A stretch of 62,498 bases of DNA from Thiotrichaceae bacterium (GTDB taxonomy: Bacteria; Pseudomonadota; Gammaproteobacteria; Thiotrichales; Thiotrichaceae). The notes under the pieces were generated by a model that ran no database searches, was not told the DNA's origin, and saw only the letters and a program-made list of their open reading frames with translations. Made by a program: the position numbers and the translations under genes. The DNA is taken from contig WFWY01000079.1 of assembly GCA_015490895.1 (NCBI GenBank), positions 1-62,498 on the forward strand, in the 5' to 3' direction. This document shows, in pieces, positions 19,284 through 27,810 of the stretch. Position 1 is the stretch's first letter; every line of letters begins with the position of its first letter.

Positions 19284-20893
19284 GTTATGATTATGATATA
19301 ACGCCTGTTGACTTTTTCAGCCCGTCCAGCACACCCTGGGCTCAGCTTCAACTCTATAATATCTACCGCCTCGTTCTGGCAGGTGCTTTACTACTGGTCG
19401 GGCTAACCGAGCATTTATTACCAGAAGACATTATTATTAATGTGAAATTGTTTCAGGATGTCATTGCCATTTTTACCGTGGTCGTGATACTGGAAAATAT
19501 AGCAGGCTATTTAAAATGGCCGGCGTACGAAGCGCAGATATATATAAACTCTGTCACTGACATTCTTGCATTACTATTAATTATTTATGCCAGTGGGGGA
19601 GTCAGTTTTGGCCTGGGCATCTTGTTGGTACTGCCTGTTATTATCCCAAACCTGTTTAAACCGGGTCAGTTTTCGCTATTTATTACTGCACTGACCATTA
19701 TTTCACTGATTGCAATAGAGGTACACATTCAGTCCCGTGGCCAAACCATGTTAAGCGAGCTATCTATGACGGGTATTCTATCCCTGTTTATGATGCTCAG
19801 TTCATGGGTTGCCAGTAACTGGTCAGGCTATGTACAACGCACAGCAAAACTGGTTTTGCGACGAGAGCTGGATCTGGCCAGTATGTCGCAGTTAAACCAG
19901 TCTGTGCTGGATCAGCTACAAACAGGCGTTATTGTCATTCGTGACTCACGCCGTATACAGCATATGAATAATGCAGCTATTGAAATGCTGGGAACCCCAC
20001 AGAGCTGGAAAAGCAAAATACTCAGTAGCTTTGCCCCAGAGCTGGATGCCTGGTATCAATACTGGACCGACAACCAAAGACCCAAGGTTGCCAGCTTTGA
20101 TGTCAACCATCAGGGAGCAATGACCATGCGGGCACGCTTTGTTCAGCTCGGTGCACGGGCCAGTGAAACATCTCTGATTTACTTACAGGACACACAGGAG
20201 GAACGAGAAAAACTACAAGACTTGAAACTCGCTTCGCTCGGACAGTTAACGGCTAGCATTGCTCATGAGATACGTAATCCTTTAAGTGCTATCAGCCACG
20301 CAGCACAATTGTTAACAGAGTCGAATGAACTCTCACAGGCTGAGGATCGCCTGGCACACATTATTATTACTAATTCACACCGTATGGATGCCATTATAGA
20401 ATCTGTTCTCAACCTGTCACGGCGCAAACACCCCAAGCGAATCAATATTCGTTTAAAACACTGGCTCAACACATTCTTCGAGGATTTTCTGCTACAAAAC
20501 GATTTGCATAAAAGCCAGTTTAGCCTGTTTATTGAACCCGCTAATCTCGAAGTGAATTTCGATCCGGCTCACCTGCAACAAATTATGTGGAATTTAAGTC
20601 AAAATGCTGTTAAATATGCAAAAAAAGATAAGAAAAAACTCTCTCTTCTAATCCAGGCAGGTATTCCTGACCATACTAAAAATGTAGTTCTTAACATCAT
20701 TGATAATGGCAATGGCATCTCCCGGGAACAACAGGACAGACTCTTTGAACCTTTCAACACGACAAGTACCCGGGGAACAGGTTTAGGCTTGTTTATGTGC
20801 AGGGAACTTAGCCAGGCCAATGGCGCTACTCTGGAATATGTAGAACTGGCTACCACAGGAAGCTGTTTCAGGTTGAGTTTTGCCAGCCGCTAA
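19247..20893 (+). CDS. pilS: Sensor histidine kinase PilS
   Basis: PilS phosphorylates PilR to switch on sigma-54-dependent pilin transcription. The 548-residue protein has about six membrane helices (residues about 40-195), then a PAS-like region. The kinase core has the H-box SIAHEIRNPLSAISHAAQLL (His340), an N-box (NLSQNAVKYA) and ATP-lid glycines (DNGNGI, GTGLGL). The only usable start is a TTG at 19247 with AGGGGA 10 bases upstream, inside the preceding gene; no in-frame ATG exists before the first helix. The gene for pilin itself is not in this window. Confidence 0.88.
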   Translation: MQSRTRQTASRISYDYDITPVDFFSPSSTPWAQLQLYNIYRLVLAGALLLVGLTEHLLPEDIIINVKLFQDVIAIFTVVVILENIAGYLKWPAYEAQIYINSVTDILALLLIIYASGGVSFGLGILLVLPVIIPNLFKPGQFSLFITALTIISLIAIEVHIQSRGQTMLSELSMTGILSLFMMLSSWVASNWSGYVQRTAKLVLRRELDLASMSQLNQSVLDQLQTGVIVIRDSRRIQHMNNAAIEMLGTPQSWKSKILSSFAPELDAWYQYWTDNQRPKVASFDVNHQGAMTMRARFVQLGARASETSLIYLQDTQEEREKLQDLKLASLGQLTASIAHEIRNPLSAISHAAQLLTESNELSQAEDRLAHIIITNSHRMDAIIESVLNLSRRKHPKRINIRLKHWLNTFFEDFLLQNDLHKSQFSLFIEPANLEVNFDPAHLQQIMWNLSQNAVKYAKKDKKKLSLLIQAGIPDHTKNVVLNIIDNGNGISREQQDRLFEPFNTTSTRGTGLGLFMCRELSQANGATLEYVELATTGSCFRLSFASR

Positions 20894-20932
20894 CAAAATA
20901 CAGGAAGTGCCTCCTGATACAGTAAATGTAAC

Positions 20933-20963
20933 GCTGAAAATGCACAATACAAGTATTTTCAGC
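20933..20963. promoter_or_regulatory. Inverted repeat between pilS and pilR
   Basis: A perfect 9-bp inverted repeat, GCTGAAAAT and ATTTTCAGC, with a 13-base loop. It is not followed by a T-tract, so a classical terminator is unlikely. It could be an operator or an mRNA hairpin that sets the pilS/pilR ratio (inference). Confidence 0.4.
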
Positions 20964-20998
20964 ATGTTAAAAATAGCAACAACAACAATAAATAAACT

Positions 20999-22420
20999 AT
21001 GAGTAAACAAAGCGTATTAATAATTGATGATGAGCCGGATATTCGTGAGCTACTGGAAATTACTTTACTACGTATGGGGCTAGAAACGTATAGTGCCTCA
21101 ACGGTACAAGAAGCCCTGACTCGCCTAAAAGAAAACAAACCGGACTTATGCCTCACCGATATGAAATTACCAGATGGTACCGGTATCGATATTGTAAATT
21201 ATATTCACCACAACCTGCCACATATTCCAGTCGCTGTCATCACCGCCTTTGGCAGCATGGAAACAGCTGTCGAAGCCCTGAAAGCCGGTGCCTACGACTT
21301 TGTTTCCAAACCGGTTGATTTACACAAGCTACGCGAACTCATTGAAACCGCCCTGAAACTGTCCGAGAAAAAATCTGCGGCCCAAAGCCAACAACCTGTT
21401 ATCACACAAACCATACCGAAACCAGACAGTCCCCTGATTCTCGGTGATTCACCCGCTATCAAAAAACTGTTGCTGACCATAAGAAAACTGTCGAAAAGCC
21501 ACGCCCCGGTCTACATAAATGGTGAGTCCGGTAGTGGTAAGGAACTGGTAGCAAAAAGTATACATCTGAGTGGTCCGCACAGTGAGGCCCCTTTTATTCC
21601 CGTTAACTGTGGTGCCATTCCTGAAAACCTGGTGGAAAGTGAATTTTTTGGACACATTAAAGGGAGCTTTTCAGGTGCTATTACTAATAAGGAAGGTTTA
21701 TTTCAAGCAGCTAATGGTGGAACCTTATTTCTGGATGAAGTGGCTGACCTGCCACTGGACATACAGGTCAAATTACTACGCGCCATACAGGAACAGGCTA
21801 TCAAGCCCGTTGGAGGGACAAAAGAAATCCCTGTAAATGTGCGAATACTAAGCGCCACTCATAAAAAGCTGGAGCACGAAGTCGCCGCCAAACGGTTTCG
21901 TGAAGATTTGTATTACCGACTCAATGTTATCAAGCTCGAAGTACCTGCACTGAGAGAACGAGACACTGATATTCTGATTCTGGCAGAATATTTTCTGCAA
22001 CAAATTGCTACCAACTGGGGACTCGACCATGTCACGTTAACACAGGAAGCGCAGTATGCCTTACTCAATTATTCGTTTCCAGGGAATGTTCGTGAACTGG
22101 TTAATATCCTGGAACGCGCATGTACCCTGAGTGATGATGGCATCATCACTGCTGAGGATCTGCAACTACCGGAGCTTGACCTTAAGACACCCACATCTCC
22201 AGTAATAACTTCTCCAGCACCAGCAGCAACCCGTTCACTGCCTCACTGGGAAAAAGGCTCTATCAGTGACCGGGATGAAAAACGAGTGATTGAAGTCACA
22301 CTGGAAAAAAACCGCTGGAACCGAACCAGGGCAGCTGAAGAGTTGGGGATGACACTGCGTCAACTGCGATACCGAATCAAGAAATACAATCTGGAAAAAT
22401 ACCAGACCAGTCCCGTTTGA
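20999..22420 (+). CDS. pilR: Sigma-54-dependent response regulator PilR
   Basis: NtrC-class activator partner of PilS. The 473 residues contain a receiver domain with phospho-acceptor Asp54 (CLTDMKLPDG), an AAA+ domain with Walker A NGESGSGKE (residues about 174-182) and Walker B GTLFLDEVADL, and a C-terminal Fis-type helix-turn-helix (NRTRAAEELGMTLRQLRYRI). The sigma-54 contact loop reads GSFSGA (222-227) instead of the canonical GAFTGA, so the key threonine is a serine. The start follows the pilS stop by 105 bp. Confidence 0.92.
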   Translation: MSKQSVLIIDDEPDIRELLEITLLRMGLETYSASTVQEALTRLKENKPDLCLTDMKLPDGTGIDIVNYIHHNLPHIPVAVITAFGSMETAVEALKAGAYDFVSKPVDLHKLRELIETALKLSEKKSAAQSQQPVITQTIPKPDSPLILGDSPAIKKLLLTIRKLSKSHAPVYINGESGSGKELVAKSIHLSGPHSEAPFIPVNCGAIPENLVESEFFGHIKGSFSGAITNKEGLFQAANGGTLFLDEVADLPLDIQVKLLRAIQEQAIKPVGGTKEIPVNVRILSATHKKLEHEVAAKRFREDLYYRLNVIKLEVPALRERDTDILILAEYFLQQIATNWGLDHVTLTQEAQYALLNYSFPGNVRELVNILERACTLSDDGIITAEDLQLPELDLKTPTSPVITSPAPAATRSLPHWEKGSISDRDEKRVIEVTLEKNRWNRTRAAEELGMTLRQLRYRIKKYNLEKYQTSPV

Positions 22421-22446
22421 AGGTGTGTTCCCAAAAGTTACGGAAC

Positions 22447-22464
22447 AAACCTGAGAACAGGTTT
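22447..22464 (+). terminator. Possible weak terminator after pilR
   Basis: A perfect hairpin AAACCTG-agaa-CAGGTTT lies 27 bp after the pilR stop, but it is followed by caatcttg rather than a run of T, so termination would be weak or need a factor. Confidence 0.35.
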
Positions 22465-22474
22465 CAATCTTGAC

Positions 22475-22595
22475 CGGGAGTCCTGTCGACTATAGAGAAG
22501 CTGCCGCAAATCCCACAAATACCTATCCATGCTGACGGTACTCCTGTGATTTACAGTAGCTTCTTATTGGTAGCTTCCGCTTCCTATTCTTAGAA
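22475..22595. mobile_element. Divergent family-B-like element, copy B4
   Basis: On the minus strand this stretch reads gaataggaagc...aaatcacaggag, as in copy B1. At its other end (22477) the plus strand reads gggagtcctgtcgactatag, a degraded form of the family-B terminus. It abuts the 3' end of the next minus-strand gene and appears to supply its last bases. The match is partial, so the assignment is tentative. Confidence 0.4.
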
Positions 22596-23192
22596 CGCTA
22601 CACCATTGTGCCCAAACGCCACCATACACATCAGCATTGGAATGGACAGCAAGGTATTGGTTCGGGAGGCCATCAGTGCAACACCTTTTGCCCTGGCAAT
22701 CGTATCTGCATCTGCCGAGACGATACCCAAAATTTTCTTCTGGTTTGGCCAGATCAGTACCCAAACATTAAATAACATGATAGTGCCTAGCCATGCACCA
22801 ATACTCAGTGCTATCGCCGCTTCACCCGTATTCTGAAACAGGAAGGATTTCACCACACCCAATCCCATCCCTTCCAGCATAGCAGCACCCGTCAGCCAGG
22901 TAACCACTGCTCCCCAGCGAAACCAAAGTAGCGCACGGGGTGCAACATATTTGTTGATAGCTGCCGGACCAGGCTCTTTATCTGCCAGAGCTTGTCCAAC
23001 GGCCGGCACCTGCACAAAATTAAAATAGTAAAGCAGACCGATCCATACAACACCTGCCATCACATGGAACCAGACTACCAGAGAACCAATATTCAGCTTG
23101 AAACTGATCGCTGACGGTAACAGCAACGCTATGACAATTGCCAGAATAAAACCGGAAACAATCGTTCCCAATACAGACTTTAACGGATTCAT
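22590..23192 (-). CDS. PuuD-like integral membrane protein
   Basis: A 200-residue protein with about five membrane helices, resembling the N-terminal membrane domain of PuuD-type urate hydroxylases (DUF989): VVWFHVMAGVVWIGLLYYFNFVQVP and later VVTWLTGAAML and WLGTIMLFNVWVLIWPNQKKILG. Histidines in the membrane helices (WFHVMAG near residue 42, and FGHNG near the end) could bind haem, as proposed for related families, but there is no cytochrome c domain here. The real role in this organism is unknown, and urate oxidation should not be assumed. The gene stands alone with repeat elements on both sides. Confidence 0.65.
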   Translation of the reverse strand: MNPLKSVLGTIVSGFILAIVIALLLPSAISFKLNIGSLVVWFHVMAGVVWIGLLYYFNFVQVPAVGQALADKEPGPAAINKYVAPRALLWFRWGAVVTWLTGAAMLEGMGLGVVKSFLFQNTGEAAIALSIGAWLGTIMLFNVWVLIWPNQKKILGIVSADADTIARAKGVALMASRTNTLLSIPMLMCMVAFGHNGVAF

Positions 23193-23325
23193 GAGGTATA
23201 CCCTCCAAGGCTACATTTTATCCAGATAACTTGATTATAATCAAAAAAATTGAAATGATTTGCCAGTCTATGCAAATAGACTGTAGAACACAATAAACAA
23301 TACAAACACTGGTACCTTATGGAAT

Positions 23326-23349
23326 CGCTCGGACTTGATCAGAGTCTCC
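23326..23349. mobile_element. Solo end of family A, copy A5
   Basis: The sequence cggacttgatcagagtctcc matches the right terminus of family A. No left terminus is visible within 200 bp, so this is a relic end in the gap before the gene at 23416. Confidence 0.5.
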
Positions 23350-23415
23350 TATAGTACTTAATTTGTAGCTGGATAAATAATAGACAGGTTGCTTCGCGAT
23401 CTAGGGATAAGCACT

Positions 23416-23778
23416 GTGATATCAAACAATACCTTCATGAAATGGCTAGATCAGGTACGCGAAAACCTTGCCATGCGTAAAGAACAGCAGTTGCTGGAAA
23501 AAAACCGCCAGCAACATAGCCAGCAAAGCGCGACCCCTGATACTCACAAGGTGGTTGAATCTTTTGTGGCTCCACCGCCTTTTTTACTGTATTTGTGGGC
23601 TACAACACCTCTCCTGTTGATTTCAACCTACCAGGACAATGCCATTATCACAGGGGTTGTTTCAACTATTTTTAATTTTTTCCTTATTCATCTGGATACC
23701 TTCCAGTTTGTTCGTTTCCTGCTCTCCAGTGGAGTCCTGATCGTGGCTCTACTTCTTTATCATTTCAATATAATTTAG
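23416..23778 (+). CDS. Small hypothetical membrane protein
   Basis: I do not recognise this protein. From a GTG at 23416 (AGGGA 8 bases upstream) it has about 120 residues; an ATG at 23437 (MKWLDQVREN) is the other likely start. A charged Gln-rich N-terminal part (residues about 8-50) is followed by two or three hydrophobic segments (PPPFLLYLWATTPLLLIS, then GVVSTIFNFFLIHL and FVRFLLSSGVLIVALLLYH). Its 3' end overlaps the 3' end of the converging ycaO gene by 14 bases, which argues for a compact, real gene pair. Confidence 0.55.
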   Translation: MISNNTFMKWLDQVRENLAMRKEQQLLEKNRQQHSQQSATPDTHKVVESFVAPPPFLLYLWATTPLLLISTYQDNAIITGVVSTIFNFFLIHLDTFQFVRFLLSSGVLIVALLLYHFNII

Positions 23779-25489
23779 CGACCTTTGCCCTATGGAGCTT
23801 TTGATAAGCTTCAACAAGTAACCGCTGCCAGTCATTCATCAGGTTAAAATCCTGTACCTCTCCCTGTATTAGTGCCTTTGCTTGCTTCAGTACTGTCCGG
23901 GGATACAATCCTTGCAGTGCCTTTTCATAGTCTTCCTGCGCTGTACCCATTTCCAGTAAGTTCATGACACAGTGGTATAGCTGTAATCTAGATTTTTCCA
24001 GTTGAGCAAAACCCAGCAACCATTGACACCCTTGCAGCAAAATCTCTCGTTGCCCAGATATCGCGGCTAAGAGTGTTTTTAGCTCAGCAATTCGAAAATC
24101 CTGCCATACCGTTTCCGTCTGCATGGGCAATCCTACCAATGCTGCTACGGGTTGGAGATCATCAATATCACTCTCTTCCAGTGACTTTAGTAAAGCCCCT
24201 GCAGACCTGGGTGACAGGGAAGGGAATGATAAAATATCCTGCCGTATGGCAAGGCCTGAGTTGTTATTCTCCCAAAGCAAATCTTCACAGGTATAGATTT
24301 CAGACATGGAAGGAACCAGGACACGGCAGGCGTAAAGCCCCAGATAATCATAATCTGCAATATAGATATCTTTGTCACTACCCTGTATCAACTGACATAG
24401 CCAATCAAATTCCTGTTCAGTCGTACCTTCAAAATGACACATGGAGAATTCAAAATCCGGCTGATTTTTAAAAAATGACCAGCTCAATAAACCACTGGAG
24501 TCAATAAAGTGGGTTTCCAGATTTTCTGCTGATGCCACTTCTTCGATATCAAAAACTGGAGCAGGAAATACATCAAGATTCTTGAGCTCACGCCCTTGCA
24601 ATAATTCCGTTAATGCACGTTCCAGTGCAACTTCAAACCGTGGATGTGCGCCAAAACTTGCATAGCACCCCTGATTATCGGGGTTTAGCAAAGTGACATT
24701 GACAACCGGGTAACACCCACCCAGAGAAGCATCCTTAACCAGAACCGAAAAGCCATTTTGTTGTAAAGTTTCAATAGCTGACCGGATAGATGGATAACGT
24801 TGCAATATCGGCTCGGGAACATCCGGCAAACATAGGCCATCCGCAATGATTGTAAACTTTACATAACGTTCAAAGATTTCCGACAGTGCCTGAACACGAG
24901 CTTCATAGACTGAATTACCAGCAGACATTCCATTGCTGACATACAAATTACCAATAATATTGACCGGAAAATAAAGACACTGCTGATCTCGCTGTCGTAT
25001 ATAAGGCAAAGCACAAATACCCCGTTCACTCTGTGCTGAGTTGATATCAACCAGCCGAGACATTGGCAATGACTGATGGGGGTCATAAAAACGGATAAGC
25101 TCTTCTGATAACAGGCCTTTGGGCCATTGTTTATCCCCTTTAATGGCAAACCAGCGCTCATCCGGATAATGGACAAAAGCATGCTGGTGTATTTCATCAC
25201 CCAGGTAGTAGTCCGCCCAGAAATAATTGGTGGCCAGACGCTCAAAGAACTCACCCAGTGCACTCGCAAGCGCCGCTTTTTTAGATGCTCCTTTACCATT
25301 TGTAAATAACAGGGGGCAATCACGATCCCGTATATGTACCGACCAGACATGGGGCAGGGGATGTAACCAGGTCTTCTCTTCAATATTAAATCCCAACCGG
25401 GATAGCTGCTGTTGCATCCTTGCAATGGAGTTTTCCAGCGAATCATCCTTTCCTGTGATATAGGTTTTCCCAGAAGCTTTTTTTTCCAC
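23765..25489 (-). CDS. ycaO: YcaO family protein (E. coli YcaO-type)
   Basis: A 574-residue protein closely parallel to E. coli YcaO (586 residues), including GKDDSLENSIARMQQQLSRL, VWSVHIRDRDCPLLFTNGKG and KKAALASALGEFFERLATNY. YcaO enzymes use ATP to activate peptide amides. This subtype has been linked genetically to beta-methylthiolation of ribosomal protein S12, although its reaction is not firmly known. It has the ATP-binding YcaO core (residues about 60-400) and the C-terminal extension of this subtype. It lies 2 bp downstream of the CDF transporter gene in the same direction. No RiPP precursor or partner cyclase is next to it. Confidence 0.88.
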   Translation of the reverse strand: MEKKASGKTYITGKDDSLENSIARMQQQLSRLGFNIEEKTWLHPLPHVWSVHIRDRDCPLLFTNGKGASKKAALASALGEFFERLATNYFWADYYLGDEIHQHAFVHYPDERWFAIKGDKQWPKGLLSEELIRFYDPHQSLPMSRLVDINSAQSERGICALPYIRQRDQQCLYFPVNIIGNLYVSNGMSAGNSVYEARVQALSEIFERYVKFTIIADGLCLPDVPEPILQRYPSIRSAIETLQQNGFSVLVKDASLGGCYPVVNVTLLNPDNQGCYASFGAHPRFEVALERALTELLQGRELKNLDVFPAPVFDIEEVASAENLETHFIDSSGLLSWSFFKNQPDFEFSMCHFEGTTEQEFDWLCQLIQGSDKDIYIADYDYLGLYACRVLVPSMSEIYTCEDLLWENNNSGLAIRQDILSFPSLSPRSAGALLKSLEESDIDDLQPVAALVGLPMQTETVWQDFRIAELKTLLAAISGQREILLQGCQWLLGFAQLEKSRLQLYHCVMNLLEMGTAQEDYEKALQGLYPRTVLKQAKALIQGEVQDFNLMNDWQRLLVEAYQKLHRAKVAKLY

Positions 25490-25491
25490 AT

Positions 25492-26454
25492 TTATCCTTG
25501 TTTGCTATCGCGTTGAGCCTGCTGTTCCTGAGCTTTTACGCGTAAATAATGAGAACGACTCTCTGCCTCAATAAATATTTTTTTCACAATGGGAAAACGC
25601 TCTTTTATCCGGGTCTCCAAAACTGCAATGGAGCGTTCCACCTGATCCGAACTTATTCCAGGTGCGAAATCTGCACTGATATTAACTAACAGAAATTCTG
25701 GCCCTATATGCAGGGTCAGGGCTTCATTGACGGTATCAATTTCATCAATCTCGTTCACCAGTTCATTAATACCTTCCCGAATAGGCAAATTGGCACTCTC
25801 ACCAATTAACAGGCTTTTGGTTTCAACGGCCATCCAGATAGCAGTAACCGCCAATATAAGCCCAATAATGACCGAAGCAATGCCGTCAAACACATAGTTA
25901 CCGGTTAATTGCGCCAGTAATACACCGAGAAAGGCCACAACCAGACCCAGCATTGCAGCACTATCTTCAAAAACCACAACAAATAAAGAAGGGTCCTTGC
26001 CTTGTTGTACCGCTTCTATATATCCCAATGTACCTTTGGCAGCACGGAACTCGCGCAAGGCAAAAAGCAGGGCAGCCCCTTCAAACAACATGGCCAGACC
26101 CAGTACAATATAATTAATAACCGGGTTACTGATCGCCTCTGGGTAACGAATATGATGAACCCCTTCATAAAGAGAAATACCCGCACCCAGCGCAAAAATC
26201 ATGATAGCTACGACAAAGCTCCAGAAATAAATTTCTTTACCATGGCCATAGGGAAATTGCTCATCTGCTGGTTTTCTTGCCTGCTTCATACCATGCAGGA
26301 GTAAAAACTGGTTCCCGGTATCAACCAGTGAATGAATACCTTCTGATAACATGGCCGAACTGCCCGTGATAGAGGCAGCTATAAACTTGGTAATAGCAAT
26401 CATAGTATTACCAGCCAGGGCCGCTATGATCACTTTTTTGGATCCTGATGACAT
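25492..26454 (-). CDS. Cation diffusion facilitator transporter
   Basis: A 320-residue inner-membrane metal/proton antiporter of the CDF superfamily, closer to the SLC30A9/ZnT9-like branch than to FieF. About six membrane helices precede a short cytoplasmic domain. The first metal site is in MLSEGIHSLVDTGNQ (His40 and Asp44 region) and the second near VFEDSAAMLG, where the usual HxxxD is altered. The conserved FPYGHGKEIYFWSF segment is present. The metal (zinc, iron or manganese) cannot be deduced. The last residues are Gln-rich and charged. It lies 4 bp downstream of the small hypothetical gene and 2 bp before ycaO. Confidence 0.85.
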   Translation of the reverse strand: MSSGSKKVIIAALAGNTMIAITKFIAASITGSSAMLSEGIHSLVDTGNQFLLLHGMKQARKPADEQFPYGHGKEIYFWSFVVAIMIFALGAGISLYEGVHHIRYPEAISNPVINYIVLGLAMLFEGAALLFALREFRAAKGTLGYIEAVQQGKDPSLFVVVFEDSAAMLGLVVAFLGVLLAQLTGNYVFDGIASVIIGLILAVTAIWMAVETKSLLIGESANLPIREGINELVNEIDEIDTVNEALTLHIGPEFLLVNISADFAPGISSDQVERSIAVLETRIKERFPIVKKIFIEAESRSHYLRVKAQEQQAQRDSKQG

Positions 26455-26458
26455 AAAA

Positions 26459-26944
26459 CTACTCGTTGGCTAATTGCATTTTCTGGATAACCAGCACCCC
26501 TCTCTGGCTTTGGGCATTATAGATCAGACTAATGCGATTACCCTGATCTTCACCTGTAAACCAGGTTTCACGTTGCAGCGCTTCAGGTTGCCACCATGGA
26601 AGGCTTTTATCAGTAAAAACATGCTGCATTATTTCCGCCGTTAAAGGCTTTTGTACAAGATGTTTATGTTGAATAAACGAACGAACATGGTTCGGTGAGG
26701 TGCTAAAAGAAAAACGTGACCATTGTTTACCTGGCGCGGATTGACGAATACCCTGTACGTCATTTAGCACATCAGGTGGTGCCTTAAACCAGTCTGCCAG
26801 TGCCATTCTGGCCATCTCAGGCCTGGCCATTTGCCCACTTGTACCGGCGGATGAGAAAAACAAACTACCTGCAAAAGGAGTCAATGCCAATAATAATCCA
26901 ACCAGAATGACTATGGTCATTAGTAAAATAGCAATGCTTTTCAT
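26459..26944 (-). CDS. Hypothetical membrane-anchored protein
   Basis: From the ATG at 26944 (MKSIAILLMTIVILVGLLL) the protein has 161 residues, with one N-terminal membrane helix or uncleaved signal and a soluble periplasmic domain. A longer start at 26983 would overlap tatD and bury the signal, so I reject it. The domain ends in a beta-rich part (NRISLIYNAQSQRGVLVIQKMQ). No family is recognised. It lies between tatD and the CDF gene in one minus-strand run. Confidence 0.6.
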   Translation of the reverse strand: MKSIAILLMTIVILVGLLLALTPFAGSLFFSSAGTSGQMARPEMARMALADWFKAPPDVLNDVQGIRQSAPGKQWSRFSFSTSPNHVRSFIQHKHLVQKPLTAEIMQHVFTDKSLPWWQPEALQRETWFTGEDQGNRISLIYNAQSQRGVLVIQKMQLANE

Positions 26945-26948
26945 AAAT

Positions 26949-27719
26949 TTATACCAGTGGCAAATTAAAGAGCCTTTGTGCATTCTGGCTGGTTACACGC
27001 GCAAGCTCACTCACTTCAATCTCTCTTAATGCTGCAATCTGCGTGGCAATCCTGGGTAGGTTTGCCGGTACATTACGCTCACCCCTGTGCCAGCTATCCG
27101 GCTGATCTGGTGCATCCGTTTCCAGAAGTAAGCTGTGCAAGGGTAACTCCGTGACCAGTTTGCGTAACCTCAGGGCGCGAGTATAGGTAACCGGGCCACC
27201 AAAGCCTAGTAAAAAACCCTGATTAATGCAGTAATGGGCCTGCTGTAGACTGCCTGAGAAGGAATGTATAACCCCCCTGATATTTTTATGCTGTCTTAAG
27301 TATTTCAATACAATATCCAGTGATTTTCGTGCATGTATAATAACGGGCAATGACATCTCATCAGCCAGTTTTAACTGCTCGACAAACAACACTATTTGCT
27401 GTTCTTTACTGCTATGGCGGATAGAGAAATCCAGCCCGCATTCACCTACTGCAACCGCTTTGTTCGCAAGCAGCCAGATTCGTAAATCAGCGATATCACT
27501 AAGCTGATGATCTGCCATAAACATGGGATGTAATCCGTAAGCTGCTTTCACGAGAGTATACCTGTGTGCTGTCTTGCGTACTGCTGACCAGTTCTTTTTG
27601 CCGATCGCAGGCACGATGATCTGTTTAACCTGTTCCTCTTGTGCAGCGTTGACGACCTCATCTCGATCCTGGTCAAATACTGGAAAATCCAGATGGCAAT
27701 GGCTATCAATAAGTTGCAT
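26949..27719 (-). CDS. TatD family metal-dependent hydrolase
   Basis: From the ATG at 27719 (MQLIDSHCHLDFPVFDQDRD) the protein has 256 residues, matching the TatD/YcfH/YjjV family. An upstream ATG at 27761 adds 14 atypical residues. Metal ligands are visible as HCH near residue 8, Glu in VGECGLDFS, His in VIIHARKS, His in GVIHSFSG and Asp in LLETDAPDQP. The family contains 3'-5' DNA/RNA exonucleases and D-aminoacyl-tRNA deacylases. The sequence does not tell which member this is, although the HCHLDFPVF start is YjjV-like. It is divergent from gpmI. Confidence 0.88.
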   Translation of the reverse strand: MQLIDSHCHLDFPVFDQDRDEVVNAAQEEQVKQIIVPAIGKKNWSAVRKTAHRYTLVKAAYGLHPMFMADHQLSDIADLRIWLLANKAVAVGECGLDFSIRHSSKEQQIVLFVEQLKLADEMSLPVIIHARKSLDIVLKYLRQHKNIRGVIHSFSGSLQQAHYCINQGFLLGFGGPVTYTRALRLRKLVTELPLHSLLLETDAPDQPDSWHRGERNVPANLPRIATQIAALREIEVSELARVTSQNAQRLFNLPLV

Positions 27720-27810
27720 AAAGAGTCGACTCAACAGAGCAGGGTGGTGATCATTTCGCATTCATTGTAGTATTGCACGCTATCGCAAACAAATAACCAG
27801 ACCAGAATTT

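Noticed and set aside
23765-25489. YcaO as part of a RiPP cluster
   Set aside because: It matches the E. coli YcaO subtype and has no precursor peptide or cyclase partner beside it; the EGKCG peptide is over 30 kb away.
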